Source: Vreelandella halophila (lineage in GTDB: Bacteria > Pseudomonadota > Gammaproteobacteria > Pseudomonadales > Oleiphilaceae). Taken from it: a DNA stretch of 64,000 bases. Within the stretch, counting starts at the first letter, position 1; every line of letters starts with the position of its first letter. Location of the stretch: the NCBI RefSeq assembly GCF_009856365.1, contig NZ_WMEX01000001.1, positions 496,001-560,000 on the forward strand, read 5' to 3'. A model generated the notes under the pieces. The model was not told the origin of the DNA. It did not search any database and saw nothing but the letters and a program-made list of their open reading frames with translations. Position numbers and translations under genes: made by a program. Shown here piece by piece: positions 27,511 to 36,561 of this stretch.

Positions 27511-28094
27511 AACAATGGCTGTGCTACTACTGGCGTCTGCTGTGGCGGCCCGCGGCCACCATCAGCCTGGGCGTGCTGGTGCTGGGTGGCTTTATTGCCG
27601 GGATCATCTTCTGGGGCGGGTTCAACACCGCGATGGAGGCCACCAACACCGAACAGTTCTGCGTCTCGTGCCACGAGATGCGCGACAACGTTTTTGAGGA
27701 GCTCAAGGGCACTGTCCACTACAGCAACAGCTCTGGGGTTCGGGCGACCTGTTCGGACTGCCATGTGCCCCACGAATGGACGGACAAGGTGGCGCGCAAG
27801 ATGGAAGCCTCGAAGGAGGTCTGGGGCTGGCTCTTCGGCACCATCAATACGCCCGAGAAATTCGAGGCCAAGCGCCGGGAGCTCGCGGAGCGTGAATGGG
27901 CCCGCCTGGAGGCGAACGACTCACTGGAATGCCGCAACTGCCACGAGTTTGAGTCCATGGACTTCACACGCCAGAGCCCGCGGGCTGCGGAAGCCCATTC
28001 CACTGCCCTGGCTGGCGGTGAGGCCACCTGCATTGACTGCCACAAGGGGATCGCCCACGAGCTGCCGGATATGTCCGGGGTTCATAACCGTTGA
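27507..28094 (+). CDS. napC: Tetrahaem quinol dehydrogenase NapC
   Basis: This is a 195-residue NapC/NirT-family membrane cytochrome. One N-terminal TM helix (about 17-38) anchors four c-type haems: CVSCH (52-56), CSDCH (82-86), CRNCH (142-146) and CIDCH (175-179). It oxidises quinol and reduces NapB. It is the last gene of napEDABC. No napF, napG or napH is present, so electrons should enter only from quinol through NapC. Confidence 0.96.
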   Translation: MKQWLCYYWRLLWRPAATISLGVLVLGGFIAGIIFWGGFNTAMEATNTEQFCVSCHEMRDNVFEELKGTVHYSNSSGVRATCSDCHVPHEWTDKVARKMEASKEVWGWLFGTINTPEKFEAKRRELAEREWARLEANDSLECRNCHEFESMDFTRQSPRAAEAHSTALAGGEATCIDCHKGIAHELPDMSGVHNR

Positions 28095-28095
28095 A

Positions 28096-28129
28096 CCCAG
28101 AACGTCCGCATGGAAGCGGGCGTTCTGGG
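28096..28129 (+). terminator. Strong hairpin after napC
   Basis: A 14-bp stem with one wobble pair (CCCAGAACGTCCGC and GCGGGCGTTCTGGG) and a 6-nt loop begins 2 bp after the napC stop. No T-run follows, so it may stabilise the mRNA end or act with Rho rather than as an intrinsic terminator. Confidence 0.6.
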
Positions 28130-28223
28130 CGTCAGTCGCGCTTCGTGCCCCCGGGGGCATATCCCGGAGCCGGGTGGAGAAACCGCTCTGCTATGGCCGG
28201 CCGGCCACTGATTGGGGACTGTA

Positions 28224-28253
28224 ATTTGTGATGTGAGCTAAAAGCGCATTAGA
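28224..28253 (+). promoter_or_regulatory. Candidate promoter of the FadL-type porin gene
   Basis: TTGTGA (28224-28229), an 18-nt spacer and TAGAAT (28248-28253) lie about 30 bp before the ATG. The fit is moderate. The site is in the AT-richer part of the 28130-28283 intergenic region. Confidence 0.35.
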
Positions 28254-28283
28254 ATCCGCATCGACAGACACAACAAAGAGGTA

Positions 28284-29693
28284 ATGATGCGTACAGTCTT
28301 TGATGCGAAAGGCGCAGTTGTTCTTACCGCTGCAATGATTCCCGGTATGGCCATGGCGGGTGGCTTCTCCCTGAACGAGCAGAGCGCGAGCGCCATGGGC
28401 ACCGCCAATGCCGGCGCCGCTGCCAACCCGCAGAACGCCTCGACGGTGATCTTCAACCCAGCGGGTATGACCCAGCTTTCCGGTACCAATCTCTCCTTTG
28501 GTGCTGCGGTTCTGGATATCGATGCTGAAGCCGATAGTGCATCCGCCACCAATCAGGTCGGTGAACCTGTTCGGGGCTCGAATGGCGGCGACATTGCTGA
28601 CCCTGCCTATCTGCCCAATGCCTTCCTGACCCATGAGATGAGCGATAACGTCGCAGTGGGTATCGGTCTCCATGCGCCCTATGGCCTGGCGGCGGACTAT
28701 GATGATGACTTCAAGGGGCGCTACTTCGCGGACGAGACGGAGCTTACCGGGATTGCCCTGACGCCATCCATCGCAGTGGACTCCGGTAACGGGCTGTCGC
28801 TCGGTTTTGGTGTGAATGTCATGTATCTGGATGGCAAGTTGTCCAAGTTTACGGATACGTCAGGCGCAACACTTCAGGATTCCAGTAATGGCTTCAATAC
28901 GCCTGCCGCCGCAACGCGGGCAGCCAGTGCAACGCCGACCTACTCAAACGTTGAAGGTGATTCCATTGAGTACACGCTTCGCATTGGTGCTATGTATGAG
29001 CTGTCCGACAAGACCCAGTTCGGTTTGACTGTAGAGTCCGGTACTGAAGCCTCTTTGGATGGTGACATCACCATCAGCGACTTTCCGACCCAGGCAGGCC
29101 CTGTAACTCTCAAAGAAGATGCCGAGGTCCCTCTGGATATCCCGCCAAGTGTAACCTTCGGTGCCCGGCATCAGCTAAATGATGACGTTACCTTGCTGTT
29201 CGGGGCCACTTGGGCACGCTGGAGCGACTTTGAGGAACTCGATATCTACTCCGGTGAGGGTGGTACAGGAGAAGTTTCCAGCGCACTCAGGGCCCAAGGC
29301 CAGGTTGGTAACCCGATCACCCATATCACCGAGAAGTGGCAGGACACCTGGCAGTACAACCTGGGCGCCAGCTGGCAGGCGGACCCGCAGTGGAAGCTCA
29401 GGGCCGGCTATGCCTGGGACGAATCACCTGTGGACAGCTACACCACAGCACGGATTCCGTCTCAGGACCGCCACTGGCTGACTCTGGGTGCCCAGTTTGC
29501 TCCGGCCAATACCGACTGGACCGTGGACGCGGCCGTGGGGACGCTCATCTTTGATGGTGATGCGAAAGTCGATGAACAAAACTACACACACGCCACACCG
29601 CAGCAAAGTCCGGCAGCAGATCAGTCGCGGTACCAAGGTTCTTACGACCTGAGCGCATGGAGCGCTTCCGTGGAACTCAGTCGCTCATTCTGA
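28284..29693 (+). CDS. fadL: FadL-family outer membrane transporter for hydrophobic compounds
   Basis: This 469-residue porin of the OmpP1/FadL/TodX family imports long-chain fatty acids or hydrocarbons. The signal peptide (about 1-25) ends at MAMAGGFSLNEQSA. The N-terminal plug contains SAMGTANAGAAANPQNASTV and FNPAGMTQL, the classic FadL hatch. The C-terminus is a beta-strand ending in aromatic SVELSRSF. GAGGTA lies ahead of two adjacent ATGs (28284 and 28287). The middle of the gene is somewhat AT-richer than its neighbours. It fits the lipid storage theme of the window. Confidence 0.93.
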   Translation: MMRTVFDAKGAVVLTAAMIPGMAMAGGFSLNEQSASAMGTANAGAAANPQNASTVIFNPAGMTQLSGTNLSFGAAVLDIDAEADSASATNQVGEPVRGSNGGDIADPAYLPNAFLTHEMSDNVAVGIGLHAPYGLAADYDDDFKGRYFADETELTGIALTPSIAVDSGNGLSLGFGVNVMYLDGKLSKFTDTSGATLQDSSNGFNTPAAATRAASATPTYSNVEGDSIEYTLRIGAMYELSDKTQFGLTVESGTEASLDGDITISDFPTQAGPVTLKEDAEVPLDIPPSVTFGARHQLNDDVTLLFGATWARWSDFEELDIYSGEGGTGEVSSALRAQGQVGNPITHITEKWQDTWQYNLGASWQADPQWKLRAGYAWDESPVDSYTTARIPSQDRHWLTLGAQFAPANTDWTVDAAVGTLIFDGDAKVDEQNYTHATPQQSPAADQSRYQGSYDLSAWSASVELSRSF

Positions 29694-29694
29694 A

Positions 29695-29725
29695 CTCCAT
29701 CCCCTCGGCTCCAGGGATGGAGCCG
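29695..29725. terminator. Two mutually exclusive hairpins after fadL
   Basis: CTCCATCCC (29695-29703) pairs with GGGATGGAG (29714-29722). Alternatively CGGCTCC (29706-29712) pairs with GGAGCCG (29719-29725). The site lies between convergent fadL and the histidine kinase gene and could end transcription from both sides. No long T-run is seen. Confidence 0.45.
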
Positions 29726-29765
29726 CCTCCCCCTTAGCCAAGGCACTTGTAACCCCTTTACGGGT

Positions 29766-30449
29766 CTACGGCAGCCACAGCTCGAACACACTGCCTCCCA
29801 GATCACCGCCATTGCGCAGGCGGGTGAAGCCCTGGCGGTCGCCAGCGGTGTGCATCCCAGCCATACGTTCGGCGAAGTAAAGCCCGAGGTTGGTGCTGCC
29901 AGTGCTGAAGTCGATGCGTTCGGTGCCGGAAAAATCGACCTCCAGCATGTGTTCTGGGTAACCCGGCCCGTCGTCCTCCACGCTCAGGACCAGCCAGCCG
30001 TCTTCGGCACGGGCGTTCAGCTGGAGCTGGCTTTCGGCGTAGCGGATGGCGTTGTTGATCACGTTGGTCAGGACGCCACTGACGAGCTGGGGATCGAAGT
30101 AGCCTTCCTCCGCATCCGGCTCGGTGTGGACTTCGAGAGTGATGCCCAGCCCCTCCAGCAGGCGCCGGTGATGGGCCTGCTGCTCATCAAGAAAGTCGTG
30201 GACCAGCTGCTCCTCCACGGTCGCGGAAAGCTTTTCCTCGGACAGCCGGTAGAGGCTCAGCAGCTGGACCAGGTCGCCATGTACCCGCTGGGCCTCATAC
30301 TCGAGGGTGGTGAAGGGGCGGGCGCCACGAACCTCCTCGCCGACTGAGTCACGCACCTCATCCAGTGAATTCAAGAGCATCCCCAGGGAGTTCTTCATGT
30401 CATGGACGGTTGAGGCGAGCACCGTGGAAAAGTCGAGATCATTGCTCAT
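29766..30449 (-). CDS. Soluble sensor histidine kinase
   Basis: This 227-residue minimal kinase has no TM or sensor domain. The phospho-acceptor His lies in STVHDMKNSLGMLL near the N-terminus. The ATPase domain carries the N box NVINNAIRYAE, the G1 box VEDDGPGYPE and the G2-like STNLGLYFAERM. The gene starts inside the end of the response regulator-TPR gene (4-bp overlap), so the two products almost certainly form one signalling pair. The input signal must come from another protein or from the TPR partner. Confidence 0.88.
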   Translation of the reverse strand: MSNDLDFSTVLASTVHDMKNSLGMLLNSLDEVRDSVGEEVRGARPFTTLEYEAQRVHGDLVQLLSLYRLSEEKLSATVEEQLVHDFLDEQQAHHRRLLEGLGITLEVHTEPDAEEGYFDPQLVSGVLTNVINNAIRYAESQLQLNARAEDGWLVLSVEDDGPGYPEHMLEVDFSGTERIDFSTGSTNLGLYFAERMAGMHTAGDRQGFTRLRNGGDLGGSVFELWLP

Positions 30450-32095
30450 GTGTTGCTCCCGGATGTGAGATCCGCAATTTTCTTTTTCAGGAACTGGTAG
30501 CGTTTGTACTGCTTGTGCTGGGGCGGCAGGTGGCTGAGCTGATCAAGGCACCGCTCACAGCGGCGCAGCATGCTCGGGTCTGACCCTTTTCCTTCCTTTT
30601 CCGCGTTCTTGAGCAGCACCTGGACCAGGTTGAGGTTCAGAGCCGGATGCTGGGGCACCAGCTCCAGAGCCTGGCTGAAGGAATCCGCGGCCTGACCCAG
30701 CTCGCCGCTCTCAAAGGCCTTGATGCCTTCCTTGTTAAGCGCCCGGGCCTGGTTCTTCTTATGGAAGCTCACGGGCTCATCCATCAGTTCCTCGATGGCT
30801 TTCATGATTTTCGGGTCATCCTGACAGCGTTCGGCCAGCTGGTTGAGAACCCGTTGGGCAGCCCCATCCTCCTGCTGGGTGTAGAGCGCGCGGGCGTAAT
30901 CCAGGGTTTCCTCCGGGCTCAGGGTCTCCGGATCCAGCTGATCACTGATGCTGTCCAGCGCCTTGCGGCTTTCGTTCATCCGTCCCTGGCCGGCGTAGAC
31001 CCGGGCGGCTACCAGCTGCTTCCGGGTTTTTGCGCTTTCGTCGTCCTTGAAGCGACGTCCCACGTTATGCAGGGCCTTGAGAGCTTCGTCCGCCAGCTGT
31101 TTGCCTTCGCTGGAGGTATTGCCGTCGCTGAGCTCGGACAGGGTGCGACCCAGACCGAGGTAGTTTTCCGGGCTGTCGTGGATGGAGTTGTCGCTGAGCT
31201 TGACGGTGGAACGCCAGGCGTCAGCAGCGGTTTCCATGTCCTGGTTGCTGGCCGCGATGCTGGCGAGCTGTTTCTGGCGCAGGATGGCCAGCGGTGAGAT
31301 CTCAAGCGCCTTTTCCACGACCTCCTGGGCCCTGCGGCTGTTGCCCTTGCGCTGCAGGGCGTCCGCCAGGGCATCGTAGGCCTCGATGTAGTCGGGGTTG
31401 CTCTCGATCAGCGTCTCGAAGTGGCTGATGGCTTCGTCCAGTGCGTTGCGGGCCAGCGCGGCCCGCCCCATGCCCATGCGGGCCCAGGCCAGCTCGCGGC
31501 CCTCCAGAACCTGCTCATAGATGCCACGTGCAAGATCTGGGGTGCCGCGCTGAAGGTAGAGGTCACCGAGGATCTGCATGACCCAATTACGGTAGCGGGT
31601 CTTCGTCTGCAGGAGCTGTTCCGCCTGGCTGATGGCTTCCGGCAGGTCCTCCTGGTCGAGGGCATGGTTGATGGGGTAGAGAGCGTGGCGCTGGGCCATC
31701 AGGGCATCCATGCGTTTCTGCAGCACGGCCTGGGTGATGGGTTTGATGATGTAGGTATCGGGATGGTACTCACGGGCGCCCATCACGATCTCCCGCGAGG
31801 TTTCCGCGGTCACCAGCACAAACAGTGAGGTGTGGCGCAGCAGCTTGTGGTGGCGCAGTGCCTCCAGCACCTGCTGGCCGGTCTTACCGGAGCCCAGGTT
31901 GAAGTCGCAGATCAGTACGTCGTAATGATCCTTGGTGCACTTGGCAATGGTTTCGTTGCCGTTGGCCGCCATGTCGATCTTCTCGGCGCCAAAGCTGCTG
32001 AGCATCTGACGCATGGACTTGCGGAAATTCTCAAAGTCATCCGTGATCAGAAACCGCAGCTTCCGGTAAAGGTGATAGCGCTCGTTCTCATCCAT
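30446..32095 (-). CDS. Response regulator with TPR output domain
   Basis: The protein has about 549 residues. The N-terminal CheY-like receiver (about 12-130) has acidic residues D19-D20, the phosphorylation site D64 in VLICDFNLGSG, T in LVTAETS and K in YIIKPIT. A series of tetratricopeptide repeats from about 150 to 530 follows in place of a DNA-binding domain, so output is likely through protein-protein contacts. The start at 32095 (MDENERYHLY) is preferred over the in-frame ATG at 32128. It is cotranscribed with the small histidine kinase. Confidence 0.88.
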   Translation of the reverse strand: MDENERYHLYRKLRFLITDDFENFRKSMRQMLSSFGAEKIDMAANGNETIAKCTKDHYDVLICDFNLGSGKTGQQVLEALRHHKLLRHTSLFVLVTAETSREIVMGAREYHPDTYIIKPITQAVLQKRMDALMAQRHALYPINHALDQEDLPEAISQAEQLLQTKTRYRNWVMQILGDLYLQRGTPDLARGIYEQVLEGRELAWARMGMGRAALARNALDEAISHFETLIESNPDYIEAYDALADALQRKGNSRRAQEVVEKALEISPLAILRQKQLASIAASNQDMETAADAWRSTVKLSDNSIHDSPENYLGLGRTLSELSDGNTSSEGKQLADEALKALHNVGRRFKDDESAKTRKQLVAARVYAGQGRMNESRKALDSISDQLDPETLSPEETLDYARALYTQQEDGAAQRVLNQLAERCQDDPKIMKAIEELMDEPVSFHKKNQARALNKEGIKAFESGELGQAADSFSQALELVPQHPALNLNLVQVLLKNAEKEGKGSDPSMLRRCERCLDQLSHLPPQHKQYKRYQFLKKKIADLTSGSNT

Positions 32096-32279
32096 CGGCT
32101 CTGGGCCCGTAATCAGTGGTGGCAACACAGGGGGTGCTGTTCAAATTAGTCGACCCCCGACCATCCCTCAACAGATCATGCACCCCCTTGACATAAAATA
32201 ACGCCATTGGCGGCGTTTCCCTGCTTTCAGGGCGGGTGGTAGAGTAGCGGCGAAGCCTGTTTCCAGTTGAGAGGCTGCT

Positions 32280-32858
32280 ATGACCACGAAGGATGAGCGC
32301 CTTCAGTTCCTTGAGGCCATGGGGGATGTTGAGCCGATCCGCAAGCCGGATCGTGCGGATCTCGATGGAGGGCGTCAGGTTACGCCGGGGCAGCTGGAAC
32401 GCCAGCGCGCCGCCGTGCTCGAGAAAACCCGGGACCGTAACCCGCTGACCGCCACGGATGTGGCCTGGCTGGGCCCCCAGGATGAGCTGAGTTTCAAGCG
32501 CGACGGTATCCAGCATGGCGTTTTCAAGAAGGTGCGCCTGGGGCAGTACCCCATTGAAGCACAGCTGGACCTGCACCGGATGACCGTAGATGAAGCCCGC
32601 CAGGAGGTGTTCAACTTCATCCGCGAATGTCTGCGCCGTGGCGTGCGCTCGGGGCTGATCAAGCATGGCAAGGGGGAGCGCAATCCGGACCGTATCGCTA
32701 CCATCAAGAGCTACGTTAACCAGTGGTTGCCCCAGCTGGAGGATGTAATGGCGTTCCACTCCGCGCAGCCGAAGCACGGCGGTACCGGAGCGGTCTACGT
32801 GATGCTGCGCAAGAGCCCGGAGGAACGGGAACGCAATCGAGAGCGGTTCAGTGGTTGA
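32280..32858 (+). CDS. Smr-domain protein (SmrA/YdaL-like putative endonuclease)
   Basis: This 192-residue protein has a C-terminal Smr domain (about 95-180). The motifs LDLHRMTVDEA, LIKHGKG and GAVYVMLRK correspond to the HxxT-type, HGxG-type and closing elements of the family. The N-terminal helical region contains GDVEPIRKPDRA. Small Smr proteins of this kind are thought to be DNA or RNA nucleases. A TTGACA at 32188-32193 and a small hairpin (AACGCC/GGCGTT, 32200-32217) lie in the upstream intergenic region. Confidence 0.9.
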   Translation: MTTKDERLQFLEAMGDVEPIRKPDRADLDGGRQVTPGQLERQRAAVLEKTRDRNPLTATDVAWLGPQDELSFKRDGIQHGVFKKVRLGQYPIEAQLDLHRMTVDEARQEVFNFIRECLRRGVRSGLIKHGKGERNPDRIATIKSYVNQWLPQLEDVMAFHSAQPKHGGTGAVYVMLRKSPEERERNRERFSG

Positions 32859-32883
32859 AGGGCCACTGTGACAGGAGTGAACA

Positions 32884-33354
32884 ATGACAATAACGATCAG
32901 GGTGAATGGCGCCGAGCAGTCGGTGGATGCCCCGGAGGATACGCCCCTGCTGTGGGTGCTGCGTGACTGGATGGGGCTTAAGGGCACCAAGTTCGGGTGC
33001 GGAATCGGCCAGTGCGGAGCCTGTACCGTGCATATTGACGGCAGTGCGCAGCGCAGCTGCATCACGCCGGTTGCCAGGGTAGCCGGTGGCGAGGTGTCGG
33101 TTACCACCATTGAAGGCCTTGCCGGCGAAGACAGCCTGCATCCGGTACAGGAAGCATGGCTTGAGCATAATGTGCCCCAGTGCGGCTACTGCCAGTCCGG
33201 TCAGATCATGAGCGCTGCGGCGCTGCTTGACCAGGAGGCGAACCCGGATGATGAGCGGATCAGTGAGTTTATGGCCGGCAATCTCTGTCGCTGTGGCACC
33301 TATCCCCGGATCCATGCCGCCATCCGCTCCGTTGCGGATGGGAGTGCCTCATGA
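32884..33354 (+). CDS. (2Fe-2S) subunit of a molybdenum hydroxylase (IorA-like)
   Basis: This 156-residue subunit of an isoquinoline 1-oxidoreductase or aldehyde dehydrogenase type enzyme carries two clusters. The plant-type [2Fe-2S] cluster uses C39, C44, C47 and C59 (CGIGQCGAC). The second, alpha-helical cluster uses C101, C104, C136 and C138 (CGYC and CRCG). It passes electrons from the Mo site to an acceptor. It overlaps the large-subunit gene by 4 bp. Confidence 0.95.
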   Translation: MTITIRVNGAEQSVDAPEDTPLLWVLRDWMGLKGTKFGCGIGQCGACTVHIDGSAQRSCITPVARVAGGEVSVTTIEGLAGEDSLHPVQEAWLEHNVPQCGYCQSGQIMSAAALLDQEANPDDERISEFMAGNLCRCGTYPRIHAAIRSVADGSAS

Positions 33355-35576
33355 GTGAAATATCCCGACGTGAACTGTTCCGCCTGGGTGCTGCTGGCTC
33401 CGGCGCTCTGGTACTGGGCATGGTGCTGCCCGGCTGTGCCACTGCCCCGGGTGAACGGGAACCAACCCGTGTCGGGGCCTGGGCGCCCAACGCCTGGCTT
33501 GAGATTGATCCTGACGGCGGGGTGGCGTTCACCCTGGACCGTGTGGAGATGGGGCAGGGGACGGTGACCGGCATTACCACCCTGGTGGCGGAAGAGCTGG
33601 ATGTGGCCCCGCAGAACATTGAGGTGGTCTTCGCCCCGGTGGGTGACGCCTACATCAACCCCCAGTACGGCCTGCAGGTAACGGGTGGCAGCTCCAGTGT
33701 GCGTACCAGCTGGGAGCGGGTGCGCGAGGCCGGTGCCAGGGTGCGGGCGGTTCTGCTGGCCTCGGCTGCGGAGGTCTGGCAGGAGCCGGTTGCGTCACTG
33801 ACCACCGGAGACGGCCATGTGCTGCACCCGGACGGTACCCAGCGGATAGCCTATAAGGACCTGCTGGCACTGGCGGCACGCCAGAGCATGCCCGAACAGG
33901 TCACACTGCGTCGCCCGGAAGACTTCCGCTACATTGGTAAACACAACCGTCGCCTGGATGCCCTGGCCAAGGTCACGGGCCAGGCCCGCTTCGGTATCGA
34001 TGTGGAGCTGGAGGGGATGCGCTATGCCGTGGTGGCACGGCCACCGGCCATCGGCGCGCGTCTTGTGGCCTTTGACGATTCCAGGGCACGGGGGCTGCCC
34101 GGTGTGATCGATGTGCTGGCCATTGAGCGTGGCGTTGCCGTTGTGGCGGAAAGCTACTGGCAGGCCATGAAGGCGCGGGGTGAGCTGAGCATTGAGTGGG
34201 ACGAGTCCGATGCGGTGAAGGTTACCCAGAATTCGGTCTTCCGCCAGTATCGTCAGGCGGCGGATGACAGCGCCGGTGATACCGAGCGCAGTGAGGGCGA
34301 TGCCGCCGGTGTGCTTGAGAACGCGGATGAGGTGCTGGAGGCCGAATACGAGGCGCCTTTCCTGGCGCATGCCACCATGGAGCCCCAGAACGCCACCGCC
34401 ATGGTCACGGACCGGGGGCTGGAGGTCTGGGCACCCACCCAGGGGCCCGATCTGGCACGGATTGCGGCAGCACGCACCAGTGGCTATTCCCCGGGTGAGA
34501 TCAGGGTGCACACCACCTTTTTGGGCGGTGGTTTCGGTCGGCGCCTGACCCAGGAGTATGTGGAAGAGGTGGCGGAGATCGCCAGCCACAGAAAGGAACC
34601 CATCAAGCTGGTGTGGTCCCGGGAGGACGACATCCGCCATGACGTCTTCCGCCCGGCTATGCTGCACCGCTTTCGTGGCGCTCTGGCTGACGGGCGCGTC
34701 ACGGCCTGGGATCACCAGATCACGGGCCCGCTCATCTTCGACTGGTTCGCCCGCAACGCGGCCGCCGCCCAGTACCCCTGGGCACCACGCATGTTCTACA
34801 ACACCCTGGCGTCGGTGGGGCGAATGACCGAGGATACCTTCCTCACCCCCAAGGACCATTCCGCCATTGAGGGCGCTGTGGATGTGCCCTATGCCGTCCC
34901 GGACCTCTGGGTGCGCCATACCCACTCCGATGCCGGGGTGCCGGTCAGCTACTGGCGCTCCGTTGGCCATTCCCACAATGGCTTCGCGGTGGAGACCTTT
35001 ATGGATGAGCTGGCCCACCGGGCCGGCGAGGATCCGGTAGCGTTCCGTCTGCGTCATCTGGAGGACAGCCCCCGGCACCGTGCGGTGCTGGAGCGGGCGG
35101 CGGAAGCCGCTGGCTGGGGCGGCTCCCTTCCCGAGGGCAGGGCGCGGGGCGTGGCCCTGCACCGCAGCTTCGGCACTTTCGTGGCGCAGGTGGTGGAGGC
35201 CAGTATTGAAGACGGCGCTATCCGTGTTCACCGGGTGACCTGTGCCGCGGACTGTGGTCGCATGGTGAATCCGGATATTGTGCGGATGCAGATGGAAGGC
35301 GGCATTCTGTTCGGCCTCACGGCAGCCCTCTATGGCGAGGTGGACTGGGATGAGAACGGCCGCCTGCAGCAGAGCAACTTCCACGACTACACACTGATGC
35401 GCCACGACGAGACACCGGAACTCAGCATTATACTGGTGGAGAACGGGGAAGATCCGCAGGGCGTGGGTGAACCCGGAACACCGCCGGCAATTCCGGCCCT
35501 GGGCAACGCTCTGTTTGCACTCACTGGTGAACGCCAGCGGCGTACTCCCTTCCAGGCAGGGAGCGCCGATGCCTGA
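33351..35576 (+). CDS. Molybdopterin-binding subunit of a xanthine dehydrogenase-family enzyme (IorB-like)
   Basis: This 741-residue Mo-cofactor subunit oxidises an aldehyde or N-heterocycle; the substrate is unknown. The N-terminus has a twin-arginine signal (SRREL) whose hydrophobic core ends in VLPGC, suggesting Tat export and possibly a lipoprotein anchor. GGGFGRRL and MEPQNATA are Mo-site motifs, and [23 protein letters not shown] near the C-terminus contains the catalytic Glu of the family. The first subunit is encoded just upstream and an XdhC chaperone overlaps downstream. Confidence 0.94.
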   Translation: MSEISRRELFRLGAAGSGALVLGMVLPGCATAPGEREPTRVGAWAPNAWLEIDPDGGVAFTLDRVEMGQGTVTGITTLVAEELDVAPQNIEVVFAPVGDAYINPQYGLQVTGGSSSVRTSWERVREAGARVRAVLLASAAEVWQEPVASLTTGDGHVLHPDGTQRIAYKDLLALAARQSMPEQVTLRRPEDFRYIGKHNRRLDALAKVTGQARFGIDVELEGMRYAVVARPPAIGARLVAFDDSRARGLPGVIDVLAIERGVAVVAESYWQAMKARGELSIEWDESDAVKVTQNSVFRQYRQAADDSAGDTERSEGDAAGVLENADEVLEAEYEAPFLAHATMEPQNATAMVTDRGLEVWAPTQGPDLARIAAARTSGYSPGEIRVHTTFLGGGFGRRLTQEYVEEVAEIASHRKEPIKLVWSREDDIRHDVFRPAMLHRFRGALADGRVTAWDHQITGPLIFDWFARNAAAAQYPWAPRMFYNTLASVGRMTEDTFLTPKDHSAIEGAVDVPYAVPDLWVRHTHSDAGVPVSYWRSVGHSHNGFAVETFMDELAHRAGEDPVAFRLRHLEDSPRHRAVLERAAEAAGWGGSLPEGRARGVALHRSFGTFVAQVVEASIEDGAIRVHRVTCAADCGRMVNPDIVRMQMEGGILFGLTAALYGEVDWDENGRLQQSNFHDYTLMRHDETPELSIILVENGEDPQGVGEPGTPPAIPALGNALFALTGERQRRTPFQAGSADA

Positions 35577-36561
35577 AGCGAATCAGGATCCGGCTTTTTC
35601 GGTCATAGAGCATGTCAGCCGCTGGCTGGCCCGCGGTGAGCGGGCCTGGCTGTGCACCGTTCTGCGCACCTGGGGATCCTCGCCGCGCCCACCGGGCTCC
35701 ATGCTGGCGGTCAACGCCGCCGGTGAGTGGTCGGGCTCGGTCTCCGGGGGCTGCCTGGAGGAATCCCTGATCCGGGAGGTAGTGGAAGGGGGGGAACCGC
35801 TTTCCACAGCCCCCAGGCTGGTGGACCACGGCGTAACCGAAGAGGAGCAGGAGCGCTGGCGGCTGCCCTGCGGCGGCCGCATGCGGCTGGTGGTGGAGGT
35901 TCTGGATCCGGATCGCCATGCCGGCCCGGTCGCCCGGGTGCTGGATGATCTGGCCGAGCGCCGGGCGGTGACCCGGCGTGTGAACTGGGCCAGCGGCGAG
36001 TGGCAGTTCGCCGGTGCCTCGGTGCCTGAGCGCGTTGAGGAGCATGAACAGGAGTTCCTGCACACCATTGGTCCAAGCTTGCGCATGCTGATGATCGGGG
36101 CCGGGGAAGTGGCTCGCTACGTCGGCCGCATGGCCCTGATGAATGGTTTCAGTGTCGCGCTCTGCGAACCACGCCCGCTGTTTCTGGAAGGCTGGGAGGA
36201 ACCGGGTATCGAGTGCCATGCCTGCCTGCCGGACGATCTTATCCAGCGTGACTTCAATGATGCGCACTGCGCGATTCTGGCGCTTGGGCATGACCCACGC
36301 ATTGACGACATGGGCCTGCTGGCCGCCCTGGAGAGCAATGCGTTCTATATCGGCGCCATGGGGTCACAGCGCACCGCCGCCCAGCGGCGGGAGCGCCTGT
36401 ATGAGCTGGGCGTGACGGACTCCCGCATGGGGCGTATCCATGCGCCCATTGGCTTCAGTATCGGCAGCAAGGCGCCGCCGGAGATCGCCGTGGCGACCAT
36501 GGCGCAGGTTCTGGCCGAGCGCTACCGGCTGCTCCACCGGGTCAGCCGGTATGACGTTTAG
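35569..36561 (+). CDS. XdhC-family molybdenum cofactor insertion chaperone
   Basis: The protein has about 330 residues. The N-terminal XdhC/CoxI segment contains TWGSSPRPPGSMLAVNAAGEWSGSVSGGCLE. The C-terminal Rossmann domain contains MLMIGAGEVARYVGRMA and FYIGAMGSQRTAAQRR, and ends with the IGSKAPPEIAVATMAQVLA motif. Such proteins bind and sulfurate Mo cofactor for the cognate hydroxylase. The start at 35569 overlaps the large subunit by 8 bp. It completes a three-gene Mo-hydroxylase operon. Confidence 0.92.
   Translation: MPEANQDPAFSVIEHVSRWLARGERAWLCTVLRTWGSSPRPPGSMLAVNAAGEWSGSVSGGCLEESLIREVVEGGEPLSTAPRLVDHGVTEEEQERWRLPCGGRMRLVVEVLDPDRHAGPVARVLDDLAERRAVTRRVNWASGEWQFAGASVPERVEEHEQEFLHTIGPSLRMLMIGAGEVARYVGRMALMNGFSVALCEPRPLFLEGWEEPGIECHACLPDDLIQRDFNDAHCAILALGHDPRIDDMGLLAALESNAFYIGAMGSQRTAAQRRERLYELGVTDSRMGRIHAPIGFSIGSKAPPEIAVATMAQVLAERYRLLHRVSRYDV

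Noticed and set aside
33795-35405. 536-codon frame antisense to the Mo-hydroxylase large subunit
   Set aside because: His/Gly/Arg-rich composition and complete overlap with a well supported gene show it is a shadow.
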